A DNA stretch of 64,000 nt, taken from NCBI GenBank assembly GCA_029990175.1, contig JARKIP010000064.1:10372001-10436000 (forward strand), given 5' to 3'. Under the pieces are notes generated by a model. That model saw nothing but the letters and a program-made list of their open reading frames with translations. It was not told the DNA's origin and made no database searches. The DNA comes from Petunia secreta. Lineage: Eukaryota; Streptophyta; Magnoliopsida; Solanales; Solanaceae. How positions within the stretch are numbered: the first letter of the stretch is position 1; the number at the start of each line of letters is the position of its first letter. Positions 1-11,229 of the stretch are shown here, one piece after another. The position numbers were made by a program, and so were the translations under genes.

Positions 1-852
1 ATCCTTTTTCTGAAAGTTCACGGTAATGCATGTAACCTAATAAACCACAAGCACTAGGAGTCCAAAAGAGAACTTCAGGGAAGCCCAAATCTTGAGCAGC
101 AGCAAGAGTGAAGCTCATACAACCATCGGAAACGATGCATGAGAGTTGAGACGGGCGGCACGTTAGATGAAGATGTATCATTGAGCATGGCTAGTAACTC
201 TTTAAAAGGACCTAAACAAGTTGTAGTAGTTGATTCACATAAAGAAGGAATATCTTGTGTGGAGTCAGCATCACATGGTGGAAGGCCATCTGGAATAGTC
301 TCAAAACGAAAGGATGGTAAGTTATTGAGGGTATTAGGGCCTCTAGATTTAAGGAGACGTCTATGGTTGTATTCAGTGTTGACAAAAGTTATATGAAAGC
401 CTTTGTGATGGAGGATTTTGGCTATTTTGAACACAGGATTAACGTGACCTTGAGCAGGGTATGGTATGCAAACTGCATGAGTTTTGTTTATTGGAATTTT
501 TACACAAATATACAAATTTAACCCTTTAATTACAAAAAAATAGCAATACTTTTCTAATTACAAGGCATAACAATATTTTTTTAGCACATTTTACAATAGG
601 CAAATTCCATTTCCCCAAATTTCATCTCACTTTAATCTCTCTCCTCCCATAACTTAGAATTGAGTTTCAAAAAAAAGAACGACCCATGACCCCCACCATC
701 TTAGCCCCATCACCCCACCCCACCACCTTAGCCCCATCACCCCACCCCACCAGATCTCCTTCAACCTAGCTGAGATACAAGACGCTGCCTTCACCTCCAG
801 CCCCACCACGCAGCATCATCACCCCCACTCCTAGATCCAGGCTACGAAAAAC

Positions 853-1203
853 AATTCAGAAATAGAAACCGGTCCATCGGAGTACGAAGTCAGTGAGGGA
901 GATGAAATGTTAATGCAATTTGATCATCATCTGCAGCCATGTAATAATAATAATAAGTTGTATTTCCAATATGATATTAGCCCTAACCCAACTTCTTCTC
1001 AAGTTTCTCTCTCCCTTTGGCCAGATATTAATTCACAGATTAATTATAAGCAGCCAAGTTCGAGGGAAGTTGAAGTTATTAGTCCTCATCATATGATGAA
1101 CAAGTTATGATGGCTCAGTGATACTACTACCTTGGTTATGAGGAGTCCTAAGCTCAAACATGACAACCCTAATTCAGATGTTGATACTTCTTTACATCTT
1201 TGA
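853..1203 (+). pseudogene. Exon-like protein fragment inside the MULE, source gene unknown
   Basis: A frame runs from about 853 through the ATG at 907 to a TGA at 1108-1110, then continues in the same frame to a TGA at 1201-1203. The product is acidic at its start (SEYEVSEGDEMLMQFDHHLQ), then rich in N, S and P, and ends NSDVDTSLHL. The composition resembles the disordered C-terminal exon of a plant transcription factor, but I do not recognise the family. Its position between MULE ends suggests a captured host exon with one in-frame stop acquired since. It could also be chance coding. Confidence 0.4.
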
Positions 1204-1506
1204 ATAGGATAAAGAGGGGAAAAAAAAAGTTCTTAGCATATGGTACCCCGCCCACTCAAAATGCTTTCTATCTTGGAAAAGTTTTCATGTGTCAAATATT
1301 AGTTCTAGATATATATAAATGACTAGCTTGCTTCTGAGATCATGCACGTTGTGTAAGTCTATGCTTAAAAACACGGGGTTTCGTCAAGCTTTCACTTTTC
1401 GATCGACCTTAATGATCGAATAAGCTAGGGTTCATGCACACCACTTGCATAAAAGTGGGTGTGCGCTTTAATGACTGAAACAGTCTGAAAATGGCGTAGA
1501 AATAGT

Positions 1507-1790
1507 TGAGATACGGTGCTGCAGAAACAGTTGAAACGGTGCAGAAACAGTTAGATACGGTGATGCAGAAACAGTTGAAACGGTGCAGAAACAGTTAGAT
1601 ACGGTGCTGCAGAAGCAGTTGAAACGGTGCAGAAACAGTTAGATACGGTGCTGCAGAAGCAGTTGAAACGGTGCAGAAACAGTTGAGATACGGTGCTGCA
1701 GAAACAGTTGAAACGGTGCAGAAACAGTTGAGATACGGTGCTGCAGAAACAGTTGAAATGGTGCAGAAAAAGTTGAGATACGGTGAGATA
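1507..1790. repeat. 44/45-bp tandem repeat, about six copies
   Basis: The unit contains GAGATACGGTGCTGCAGAAA followed by CAGTTGAAACGGTGCAGAAA. Copies of AGATACGGTG start near 1509, 1553, 1597, 1641, 1686, 1731 and 1776, so the period is 44 three times and then 45. Each unit is itself two similar halves of about 22 bp. Copies are nearly identical, which suggests recent expansion inside the MULE. The open frames through it are a by-product of the repeat. Confidence 0.9.
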
Positions 1791-2205
1791 CCACGAGATA
1801 CATCGAGGATGGGACGAGGAAAAGTGAAATTGAGGGAAATGATAGGAATAAAAGTGAAATTGGGGGAAATGGTGGAAGGAAAATTGAAATAGGAAGAAAT
1901 AAGATGAGCAAAAGTGATAGTGGGGGAAATATGAGGAAGAATGTAAGGGTTTGGTATGTTATGGGAAAATATTGCTATGTTTTTGCTATATTTGTAATTA
2001 ACTTGTGTTTTTCTCTATATAGGGTTATTTTGCTAAAATATTGCTATGTTTGGTAATTAAGCTCTAAAACTTGTACTTTTATGTAAAAAATCCTTGTTTA
2101 AATCATCATTTCTAATGGAACCCATTTCTTTCTTTTATTTTTCTAGTACTCAAATAGTAAGAAAAATGAAAGAGTTCTGATTTTAGCTAGATGAAGAAGA
2201 TGCAG

Positions 2206-2214
2206 CTATTTATA
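2206..2214 (-). promoter_or_regulatory. TATA box of the UGT85-type gene
   Basis: Minus-strand TATAAATAG lies about 80 bases upstream of the ATG at 2125-2123, a normal distance for a plant gene with a leader of about 50 bases. It suggests the original promoter survives upstream of the disrupted gene. Confidence 0.55.
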
Positions 2215-2304
2215 GGAAGTGTACAAGGAAAGGAAAGTGAGATACAACTTGTAAGATTTTAAAGTAAAAAAGTTAAGCCAGAAAGCTGGAAGTAGGAGAT
2301 TAAT

Positions 2305-3120
2305 AGCTTGTTTGCCATTGTTTCTCCAAAGCAAAAAGTGCTTCTTTTTCAAAAAAAAAAAAAGTACTTTTTTTAGAATTTTGAGGTGTTTGACAAAAAA
2401 AAAAGTACTTTTAGATAGAAGCACAAGCAGTTTTTCTGCGGTTGGGGAGAAGTTATAAATAGTTGCTTCTTCCAAGAAGCATAAGCAGAAACAGTTTATT
2501 AATTTTTTCAAGACAAAAATATCCTTACTAAAAATTCATATTTACTAAATTATCCCTCATTAATTAACCATATCTCTGTCAAAATAAAATTATATTTCTC
2601 TTCTTTTCATTTTTTTCCTACTATATACTTTTACAATTCCTCTTCTTCTTAGGAACAATTTTTATTTCTAGGTATTTCTATCAGCCATATATAGGATCTC
2701 CTATTCTTTAAATCCTCTTTTAAAAGTAAGTAATTACTAGAAAATTCTATGTCACCTCGATTTTACTATAGTTTATTTTATTAAATGCTTATATTTATAT
2801 CTTTTACTTTACGTTTTACATTTTAACTAAATAATTTTAAAAAAAAAATTAAAGTCAATTATGATAAATATTAAAATTATTTGTTTGTTTCTATTAATCC
2901 AAATGTAAAATGAACTTGGATGTCCTTTTCGTAATTTAACACTCAAAAGTACTTTTCGTAAAGATTATCCAAACATAAATTATTTATCAAAAATACTTCT
3001 CCAATGAGTTGTCCAAACGCCAAACTGCTTATCATCTAAAAGTACTTCTTTAAAGAGTACTTATGGCAAAAGTACTTTATCAAAATAAGCAGTTTTTAGC
3101 AGCAATCCCAAACAAACTCT
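2305..3120. mobile_element. Probable non-autonomous DNA transposon with AAAAGTACTTTT motifs
   Basis: The left edge reads AGCTTGTTTGCCATTG and the right edge, reverse-complemented, reads AGTTTGTTTGGGATTG, a short imperfect inverted repeat. Both subterminal regions repeat AAAAGTACTT-type palindromes and phrases such as CCAAACGCCAAACTGCTTAT. The interior is AT-rich and has no gene. I could not find a clear target duplication, so the superfamily and exact ends are uncertain. Confidence 0.5.
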
Positions 3121-3199
3121 AAAACTCAATGTTTAAAATTCTATTAGTGGGATGGGCCAAGAGAAAAAAGTTTAATACAACACTGGACCATAGACTTTC

Positions 3200-4140
3200 T
3201 ATATATATTTTTTTTTTTTTAAGAAAAAAAATTGCCTTCTTGCTCCCTTGTTGAGCTGGATGTTTTGAAGAATGACAAGCGAAGGACTTAGTGATTTGTA
3301 AAAAAACTTAGTCATTAGTGAGAAGGGCACGACTGATCGAAAAGATTTTGTGGAATGCAAATCCATGCACAACTAGGAGTAGTGGCGCCTAAACTTATAC
3401 GCATCCTAGTCAGCTAAATGAAGTTGTGTCGAGACTGTTTCTTTGAAGTGTGAACAAGAGTTAGTGCTGAACATGGAAAGCATCACAGGGAAACCTGGAC
3501 TTGCTATGTTTACGAGGTTTTCTAGTGAAATACTACTAGGGTTACAAAAACCATATAAAAGCAAGTAATTGAGGCAGCCGATCTCAGTTATTCACCACAA
3601 GAGTTGAGAGCAAATACAAAGGCGAATTCAATAACTCTTAAAGTGACATAACTGTTGAAGACAACCAGTGAAGAACCAAGAGCAAAAGCAATGAATTAGT
3701 TTAGGTTCTTGATTGTAGTTGTCAAAGTTTATATGTTTTGATTGTATTATCTATCTGTTTATATTAGAAGTCATTGTAATAGGTGAACTTTGAGTGATTA
3801 CTTTGTAAAGCTAGAGTTTATCTTTGTTGAGTGATTAGGGTCTAGAGTGCTGCCTCTTTGTTACAGAGTTTGTAATCTAAAACTTGCTCTTTGTGTTAGT
3901 GAAATTATTTCAAAATTCCAGAGTGTGGGTCGTGGTTTTTCTCCCTTTATCAAGGAGTTTTCCACGTAAAAATACTGTGTCTTCTAGGTTGTTGGTTACT
4001 GTTGGTGTTTGTGTTTCTCGTGGAGGCAACAATTCAAGAACAGGGTTCTTGTGATTAAGGGTCAGGTTTTTCGGCGAAAATCGGAGGACACTATTCAACT
4101 CCCCTTCTAGTGTCCATAGGAGGTGCTTAGAGTATATCAT
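3200..4140 (+). repeat. Probable copia LTR remnant
   Basis: The stretch has a promoter-like CATATAAAAGC (near 3552), a T/G-rich middle and a segment near 3930-3985 (GTGGTTTTTCTCCC, then TTCCACGTAAAAATA) that resembles the R-U5 part of Solanaceae Tork-type copia LTRs. No primer site, internal region or second LTR is attached. No gene is seen from 3121 to 4638 apart from this. Confidence 0.35.
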
Positions 4141-4638
4141 CCCTTCCTCAAAATTCGTTTGATATATTTCTTTGGTTAATCATTCGATAATCAAAAGTCT
4201 TAATGATTCTACTAATCCAAATTTACTCCAAAATGACTCACTATAAGGGTAAAGCAATCCAATCAGAGCTTTTATTCTAAAGATTTGAACTCAAGATCGC
4301 AATGATGCATGGTAATATTTTTTCTGTATACATTTTATTCTATTATCACACTTATGTGGATCCAAGGGAGATTCTTGGATGGAAAAAGTGACTATACATT
4401 TATTAAAGTAGAACAGAACAAAGTCATATCATATACTGTAAATAACTTAAATGGTTACTCAACTATGATAAGTTATGCATGAAAAATTATTTTTCTTTAC
4501 TTTATTCCTATAAAGTCACTTTACTCTACTTGTTCGACTCCAAAGTCATTTTAAGCACTTTTCACTTATATTTTACATTAATAACGCCACAATGATGCCA
4601 CATGAAATTTCATTAATTCTGAAACTAATAACTATAAT

Positions 4639-5521
4639 TAGGGGTGGGTGTTCGGTTCGATTTTTTTGAAACATCACTTCGGCACTTCGATATTCGATTT
4701 GAAAGTGTAGAAAAAAAATCATAATTTGTAAACATCATTTTGATTTATTTTAGTTCGGTATTAGGTTGGATACTCAGGTTTTTGGGTTAAAACTGAAGTT
4801 TCTAGCCCAAAAAATTGGGCCAAACTTAACATTCGCAACAGCTGCGTAATAGCAATCGCAACAACTGTGTAATAATAGTGTAACAGCTGTGTAACAACAA
4901 CATAACAGCATCACCAGTAGCCGCGTAATGGAAGCAGCAGTCATCAGCATAACAGTTAACTACATTATGCAGCAGTAGGCAGCAACATAACAGTTAACAG
5001 TAGTTACGTAACAGCAGCAGATCTGCATAATAGCATCGTAATAACATAACAATTATCAGCTACATACAGAGTGCAGCACTATAGCAGCTTAACAACAACT
5101 ATGTAGCAGAAGCAGTAGCTTCTGTGTAACAGGCTAACAATAGCAGCCAACAGAGAACACCCACGAACGAAGAACGACGACGAATTTTGGACATGGGAGG
5201 AGAACTGGAGAAGGAGAAGTGTAATGTCTTTGTGAGTACACAGCGAACTGGCGAATGGAATTAGGGATTTAGGGTTATTTGGGTAAAGGTAAGTATGTAA
5301 TATTGTAAGTGTAACATGTTTATGTAACTTATTCGGTTTTTTGGTACTTTGGGTAACCGAAGTACCACGTTACCCGAAACTGAGAACCTAATCGAATACC
5401 GAACTTTAGAAAATTATAATACAAAATCCGAACCAAAAAATCGAAGTACTAAACCCGAAGTACCAAATTAGTTCGGTTCAGTACGATACTTCAGTTTTGT
5501 TCCGTTTAGTGCTCACCCCTA
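4639..5521. mobile_element. hAT-like non-autonomous element
   Basis: The left end is TAGGGGTGGGTGTTCGGTTC; the right end, reverse-complemented, is TAGGGGTGAGCACTAAACGG. Flanks are ACTATAAT (4631-4638) and ACTCCAAT (5522-5529), an 8-bp duplication matching at 6 of 8, typical of hAT insertions. Subterminal regions carry repeated TTCGGTTCG and GAAGTACC words. The core (about 4830-5150) is an irregular repeat of AACAGC/GTAACAGC words. No transposase is encoded. Confidence 0.8.
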
Positions 5522-6657
5522 ACTCCAATTCATTAACCCAAATAACAATCCAAGACCCAAATCCCCACTGGTCCTAGATCCAACTTTTCAATACATAAAA
5601 ACATATTAATTAATTTGTTACACATGACTTGAAGTGTGTGAATAAAAAAATTATAAAATTAAAATAGTTTTATAAAATATTGAACAGTGGTGGATGTCCA
5701 ATCCACCGTTCCTTGTGCAGACATACTCATGCCCTTTGCCGTGTTAATTTTTATAGATGTGACAATGAACAATGTCTTCAACTATTTACCATTTGCTGAG
5801 CCTATAAATGGAGGCACTGCAATTCTCTTTTATAAACTTCAATGCAGAGCAATAAAATTACTCCCCTTCTTCTCTCATTTATTTAAGTTATTATTATTAC
5901 AGTCTTTTACAATCCCAGTTAATTATTTTACTTTCATAACACGTTATCAGCACGAAGCTCTAAGTTTATCATTGCTTTCAACTTACCGTTCACCTTATTC
6001 AGGGTTGGAATACATACTTGTTTAAATACTAATTTACTGATATGATAAAAAGATTTAGTATAACATATAACTATAAATTTTTATTAATGAGTGTACTTGC
6101 ATTTTTATTAAACGGACAACTATAACCTTTAAATTTCAGAATACAACTTTGCCATCAATTTCTTATATAATCTAGCGTATGAGTTGAACAATAGATAATA
6201 GTGAAATAGATCACTTTTATCATTCACTATACTAGTTTGGTGTCAAATTCTAGTTGGATGTATTTGTAGAGAGGCTACGACTATTTCCAACACAACTGCC
6301 ATATTAATTCACCCATTTCATATCTTTGGTTCTGTACATTAAAGACATTAGGGAAAGTTGACCTTGAAATATATTCACGTTTAGAAATTTAGTTTTTAAA
6401 AGATTATCCCACTATTATGTAGTATATAATAAAATAATCATTAAGATTTATTAGCGCAATAGTGTTGCCTTTGAGTAAATTTTAATATAGTAAGCTCATA
6501 TCTCGTGATTCAATTTACTATTTGAGATAATAATGTGATTTACGAGATAGAGGTTTAGATTCTTTATCTGTACTTAATTCCTGTAAGTGGTTTTATAGTG
6601 TTTACTAATACAACTGTTGTCATCACTAACCTATTAATTTTATTAATAGTTTCCTTC

Positions 6658-7470
6658 ATGTCAAATTTATCCAAGATTGAATTTGTGGCACTGGACATCA
6701 TCGAAAATAATTATATGTCATGGGTACTTGACGCTGAAATCCATTTAGATGCAAAAGGTCTGGAAATACTATTATAGAAAGCAAAGAATCATCTAATCAA
6801 GATAAAGCGAAGGCCATGATATTCATTCGTCATCATCTTCATGAAGAATTAAAAACTGAATATTTAACCGTAAAAGCTACCCTTTAATTGTGAAATAATT
6901 TGAAGGAACGGTATGACCATTTGAAACTTACGGTACTATCGAAAGCTCGACATGAATGGATGCATTTACGGTTTCAAGATTTTAAAACCGTAAGTGACTA
7001 TAATTCAGTTGTTTTCAGAATAACTTCTCAATTAAAATTGTGTGGAGAACCAATTGGTGATGATAATATATTGGAAAAGACTCTCTCCACTTTTCATGCC
7101 TCAAATATGGTGTTGCAACAACAATACCGTGAAAGGAGTTTTAAGAAGTATTCTGAACTAATAACATGCCTACTTGTGGCCGAGCAGAATAATACCATGT
7201 TGATGAAAAATCATGAATCTTGTCCCACTGGATCTGCTCCATTCCCTAAAGTCAATATAGTAGCAGCATATGATAAATCTGAAAGAAGACTAAATAGTTA
7301 CCGTGGTCGCGGACGTGGAAATGGTAGGGGACAAAAATATTATCGTCACTCTGGAATTAAAATAAATAAGAGCAACAAGGATTCTCATAATTGTCCTTCA
7401 AAGATTAAAGATAATATTTGCCACAGATGTGGCATGAAAGGTCATTAGGCACGTCTTTGTCGTACACCTG
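6658..7470 (+). pseudogene. copia-1 gag, broken
   Basis: Gag forms the particle that packages element RNA. The frame starts MSNLSKIEFVALDI at 6658, has early stops, and is open from 6900 to 7448. It shows the gag-polypeptide fold region, an R/G-rich linker (RGRGRGNGRGQ) and a CCHC zinc knuckle CHRCGMKGH followed by TAG and then ARLC. The stop therefore falls between the knuckle's histidine and last cysteine. Family membership is clear; function is not expected. Confidence 0.75.
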
Positions 7471-7860
7471 AATATTTTATCAAGATTTATCAATCCTACC
7501 TTAAAGGAAAGTAAAATAATGTGGAGGCAAACTTGACCTTTCAAAATAATGATGATAAAATGGATCTTGCAAATAACCTTGCTGATAATGAGGTGAATTG
7601 CCTATATAAATGATGATTTTAAAGGCCTCGCAGATTTGACTCATTTAGAAGCTGACTTCTTTGAGGATAATAACTGAAGAATGATCATTTTACTGGGGAT
7701 GCAATTATGTTGTTTTTTCTCTTATGTTTTCACCTAGTTTATTTTCATGTGTTTAATTTTCATAAATAATCAAGTATTGTTATCTTTAGATTCCTAACCT
7801 AGTTCTTTATTAGTGTTTCGTATTTCTTATGATGTACCTTTTATTTCTTTATGAAGAATT

Positions 7861-8970
7861 ATGGAAAATCCCCAGTCTTCAGCTGGATCCATGATCAATA
7901 AAGATGATATATGTCTTCTGGATAGTGCCAAAACACACACCATTTTAAGACATAAAAGATATTTCTCTTATTTGATAACGAAAGAAGCCAATGTTAATAC
8001 AATATCTGGTAGTACAAAATTAATTGAAGGCTCAGGAAAAGCCAATTTACTACTACTCGGAGGAACATATTTGGCGATTAATAAATCAATATATATTGTA
8101 GTAGGTCTCAAAGAAACTTACTAAGTTTCAAAGACATTCGCCAAATTGGTTATCATATTGAGACTACAAATGATGGAAATATTGAATATCTTTGTATTAC
8201 TACAATAAATTTGGGTAAGAAATATGTACATGAAAAATTACCCTCATTTTCCTCCGGCTTGTACTACACAAGTATTAGCATAATTGAATCACATGTCATA
8301 GCAAATAAGAAGTTTACTAATCAAAATGATTTTAATATTTGACATGACCGGTTGGTCATCCCGGTTTTAATATGATGCAAAAAATAATTGAGAGTTCACA
8401 TGGACATTCATTGAAGAGCCAGAAGATTATTCAATTTATGGAATTCTCTTGTGTTGCATGTTCTCAAGGAAAATTGATTATTAGACCATCAATAACTAAA
8501 GTTGGGATTGAATCCCATGCATTTCTGGAAGGTATACAACGTGATATATGTGGGCCTATTCACCCACCATGTGAACTATTTAGATATTATATGGTTTTAA
8601 TAGATGCATCAATAAGATGGTCACATGTATGTTTACTATCAACTCGCAATTTGGCATTTGCGAGATTGGTTGCTCAAATCATAAGATTAAGAGCACAATT
8701 TTCAGATTATGCAAGTAAGACAATTTGTCTTGATAATGCTGGTGAGTTCACATCTGAAGCCTTTAATGACCACTGTATGTCAACTGGAATAACAGCGGAA
8801 TATCCTGTTGCTCATGTTCATACACAAAATGGTCTAGCAGAATCATTTATCAAACACCTCCAATTAATAGCTAGACCATTACTTATGAGAACAAAACTTC
8901 TCATTTCAGTATGAGGTCATGCTATTGTGCATGCAGCAGCACTTGTGCGCATTACTCCTACATTCAAGGG
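7861..8970 (+). pseudogene. copia-1 protease and integrase remnant
   Basis: 7861-8124 carries the aspartic protease (CLLDSAKTHTILRH, where the active site is D-S-A). Near 8341 the pre-integrase HHCC zinc site begins but has a stop just before HDRL; the frame reopens at 8372. The integrase core shows QRDICGP, CLDNAGEFTSE and NGLAESFIKHLQ, giving the D, D and E positions. A stop after LLISV is followed in the same frame by GHAIVHAAALVRI, the expected continuation, before the truncation at about 8970. Confidence 0.75.
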
Positions 8971-10850
8971 GAATGCAATATAGTAACCAACTGGAGCGGA
9001 ATACTCCTACTCCTGGGCGGAATACTCCTGCACCCGATATGATATAAACGAGAGGCGGAATACTCCTGCAATCTCCTGGGGCGGAATACTCCTGCACCCA
9101 ATATAATATGAACCAGAGGTGGAATACTTCTGCACTCTCCTGGGGCGGAATACTCCTGCACCCAATATAGTATGAATCAGAGGCGGAATACTCCTGCACC
9201 CGATGTGAATACAATATAATGCATATGAATGCGATATGATGCAATAATAACCCATCACCGGCGCAGGACTCTCATCGACAGTCGGGAAGTATATGCCAAC
9301 TCATTGCCAGAGTACAATGCTCAGATCCTTAATGCAATACCAAGGACGGGACATAACATATAATATACAATGTAAATCCAAAGCTAAGGCGTAATGAGTA
9401 CGCCTATCGGCGGCTACACACATAAGAAACACGTGGTAGATTATCCACAAGGCCAAGGACCTCCAAAGAAATAGATACAAACACTTACCTCGTTCCAAAG
9501 TTAACACTGCTACCCAACAACCGCTTTATCCTTTTGGATTCATTGCCAAACGATCACACTATGTTCAATAAGTAGAAAAATATATCACATAAGGCTAAAG
9601 CCTTCATTCCCCACATCTTAGGGCAATCTGATTAGGAACCTGATACCCTATTACCATACGCAATACGCAGGCCAGGCCTATGTATAGGGTTCAAAGTCAC
9701 ATGACCAAATCCTAAATAAATTACATTTATGGGTTGCCCATAACTCACCGAGTATGAATATATAATCAATTTCATCATCCGGGTCCAATTACCCTTTGAA
9801 ACTATCAATTAAACATATTAAAACAATGTCTAACATCCCGATTTTTACCGTATAAAATATATTCAAATACACGTAATAAACTAAAAGAATACATTAAGAT
9901 CATTACCTGAATATTTTAGGGTGAAAATTCCATCTTTCTCCGGCTCTTTTCTCATTTTCCGGCATTTTTCTCTTTCACTTCGTTCTCTCTCTCTTTCTCG
10001 TTTCGTTTCTGTTATGTTTCTATGCTCAATTGGAAATGTTAGCTAAGGGATATATTATCCCTTAGCCCACCGCGTACATTTCCTCTATTTTATTTTATTT
10101 TTTTATTTTATTTTATTTAATTTCCTTTTCTTTTTGTTTTCGTGGCGACAATTAAAACGAAATCGTACGAAATTCGAAATAATCTTAAATTTCGCATACA
10201 AATTGTACAAAATATATGTAACATACTTGCTAAGGCGGATCTCAAATCGAATTTCTGAAACTCGAGACGGAAAAGATCAAATTCTTTAATTTTCGGCATT
10301 TTAGCGGAAACTATCCGAACGACCTCGAAATTTACTTTCAAAAATTCACAAAAGTCACAAATACTCATATGAACCTAACGGCTCTTTCGGATTTCGAATC
10401 GGAGCTCATTCACCAAAATCAAGCTCGAAAATCTCTTTTTAATATTTATCGACAATAAAAACTGAAATCTTCTTCCGATACGTACCAAACGAGGTCTGAT
10501 TTAGCTCAAATTTTACAAACAGGTCCTAATGGACCTTATGAAGATTTTAAAATTATCAGCACGCTAATCGGAGTCCTAACTTTTGAAACGACTACCTAAG
10601 GTCGTTTCACACTTGCCCCTTTAATCTCTTCGCAAAGCAGCACTTGTCCTTTATATTCCCCGAAGAGGCAGCACCTGTCGATTCATAACTTGAAGCGCTG
10701 TCCCTAAGGCCATTTTGCTAAACCATTCTTAAATGGGGACAAAAAGTCATAACTAGAAATAAGGACCGGGTACATATGGTGAAATTTTTAGGACCGGGTA
10801 CATATGGTGAAATTTTTTGTTTCAGATGACCTGCTGATGTAACAAATCTT
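8971..10850 (-). repeat. Tekay/Del-like Ty3-gypsy LTR, minus strand (possibly solo)
   Basis: The minus strand reads like a long chromovirus LTR: TTAGGACTCCGATTAGCGTG, GGTCCATTAGGACCTGTTTG and ATTCGATTTGAGATCCG. The last phrase recurs on the plus strand near 62248, inside the similar LTR at the right end of this window. A tandem array lies at its 3' side (8990-9205). The junction with copia-1 at about 8970 is sharp. No internal gypsy coding is attached and the outer end (about 10850) is approximate. Confidence 0.55.
8990..9205. repeat. 64/65-bp tandem repeat within the gypsy LTR
   Basis: The phrase GCGGAATACTCCTGCACCC recurs about seven times. Larger units starting near 9054, 9118 and 9183 give a 64-65-bp period, each containing two copies of the phrase joined by TCTCCTGGG or CAATATAATATGAACCAGA. 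Three overlapping minus-strand open frames here are products of the repeat. Confidence 0.85.
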
Positions 10851-11229
10851 TACACTCTGGTGGATAGGTGTCAATGGTTACTCACAAACCGACTGAACCA
10901 ACCGAACCGAACCGTACCGAACTGATTATTATATTATTTTTAGTAAAACCGTAGGTTTCAATATAAATTTATAACCGTACCGAGTAACAAGGATATGTTT
11001 TTAATTTTATGAAAACAAATTGAAAAATTACCAAACCAAACCGAATAAATATATTAGTATAAATATATCATAGATATTAATTATAGTTAAGTATAATAAA
11101 GTATTGGTATTGGGCCTTAGTGTATGATTGGAAAGATTATAATTGTACATTTTACAAACTTTTTTTTTTTTCGGTTAATAACTAGCATCTATTCATTTAA
11201 AGTGTCAAAAGTAACTAAATTAGTACGTA

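Larger units (their letters stand above)
493..2093. mobile_element. Non-autonomous Mutator-like element (candidate Pack-MULE)
   Basis: The ends form imperfect terminal inverted repeats of about 60 bp. The left end reads GGAATTTTTACACAAATATA; the right end, reverse-complemented, reads GGATTTTTTACATAAAAGTA. Both then share TTAATTAC and ATAGCAATA. Flanks are TTGTTTATT (484-492) and TTGTTTAAA (2094-2102), a 9-bp duplication matching at 7 of 9 positions, as expected for Mutator-like transposition. No transposase ORF is present. The interior holds an unrecognised exon-like gene fragment (853-1203) and a 44/45-bp tandem array. The inserted sequence lies within codon 11 of the UGT gene. Confidence 0.85.
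1..2125 (-). pseudogene. UGT85-type UDP-glycosyltransferase, 5' part, split by a MULE and frameshifted
   Basis: Family-1 glycosyltransferases move a sugar from a UDP-sugar to small molecules in the cytosol. The main block (1-492) reads THAVCIPYPAQGHVNP, then FHITFVNTEYNHRRLL and FETIPDGLPPCD, the N-terminal acceptor half of UGT85 proteins. The true start lies beyond an insertion: 2125-2094 encodes MGSIRNDDLN plus two bases, and joining 2094 to 483 restores the frame as LNKTHAV. The insert (493-2093) is flanked by 9-bp repeats. A second lesion is a 7-base insertion near 144-150 (AGTTGAG, beside an identical GAG). It shifts the frame; without it the reading becomes PPVSCIVSDGCMSFTLAAAQ and continues to the window edge. 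The C-terminal PSPG box would lie outside the window. What is seen is the split and the shift; that the gene is dead is inferred. Confidence 0.85.
5688..8970 (+). mobile_element. Truncated Ty1-copia retrotransposon (copia-1)
   Basis: A 5' LTR of about 250 bp begins TGGTGGATGTCCA (5688) and ends near 5941, followed by GTTATCAGCACGA, the probable primer-site region. An untranslated leader (about 5945-6657, no gene) precedes gag, protease and integrase. The integrase reading stops at about 8970, where an unrelated gypsy LTR begins; reverse transcriptase, RNase H and the 3' LTR are missing. Stops and frame breaks occur throughout, so this is an old, immobile copy. Confidence 0.75.

Noticed and set aside
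1507..1790. A CRISPR-like array
   Set aside because: Units are contiguous with no unique spacers, in a plant transposon.
493..2093. The insert in the UGT gene as a normal intron
   Set aside because: On the gene strand it would begin GG and end CC rather than GT...AG, and it has terminal inverted repeats and a 9-bp duplication.
5687..6025. A 112-residue plus-strand ORF
   Set aside because: It covers the copia-1 LTR and leader; no protein family features.
8906..9258. Three overlapping minus-strand ORFs (65-112 residues)
   Set aside because: They lie entirely in the 64-bp tandem repeat, which keeps several frames open; the peptides are repeats of one phrase.
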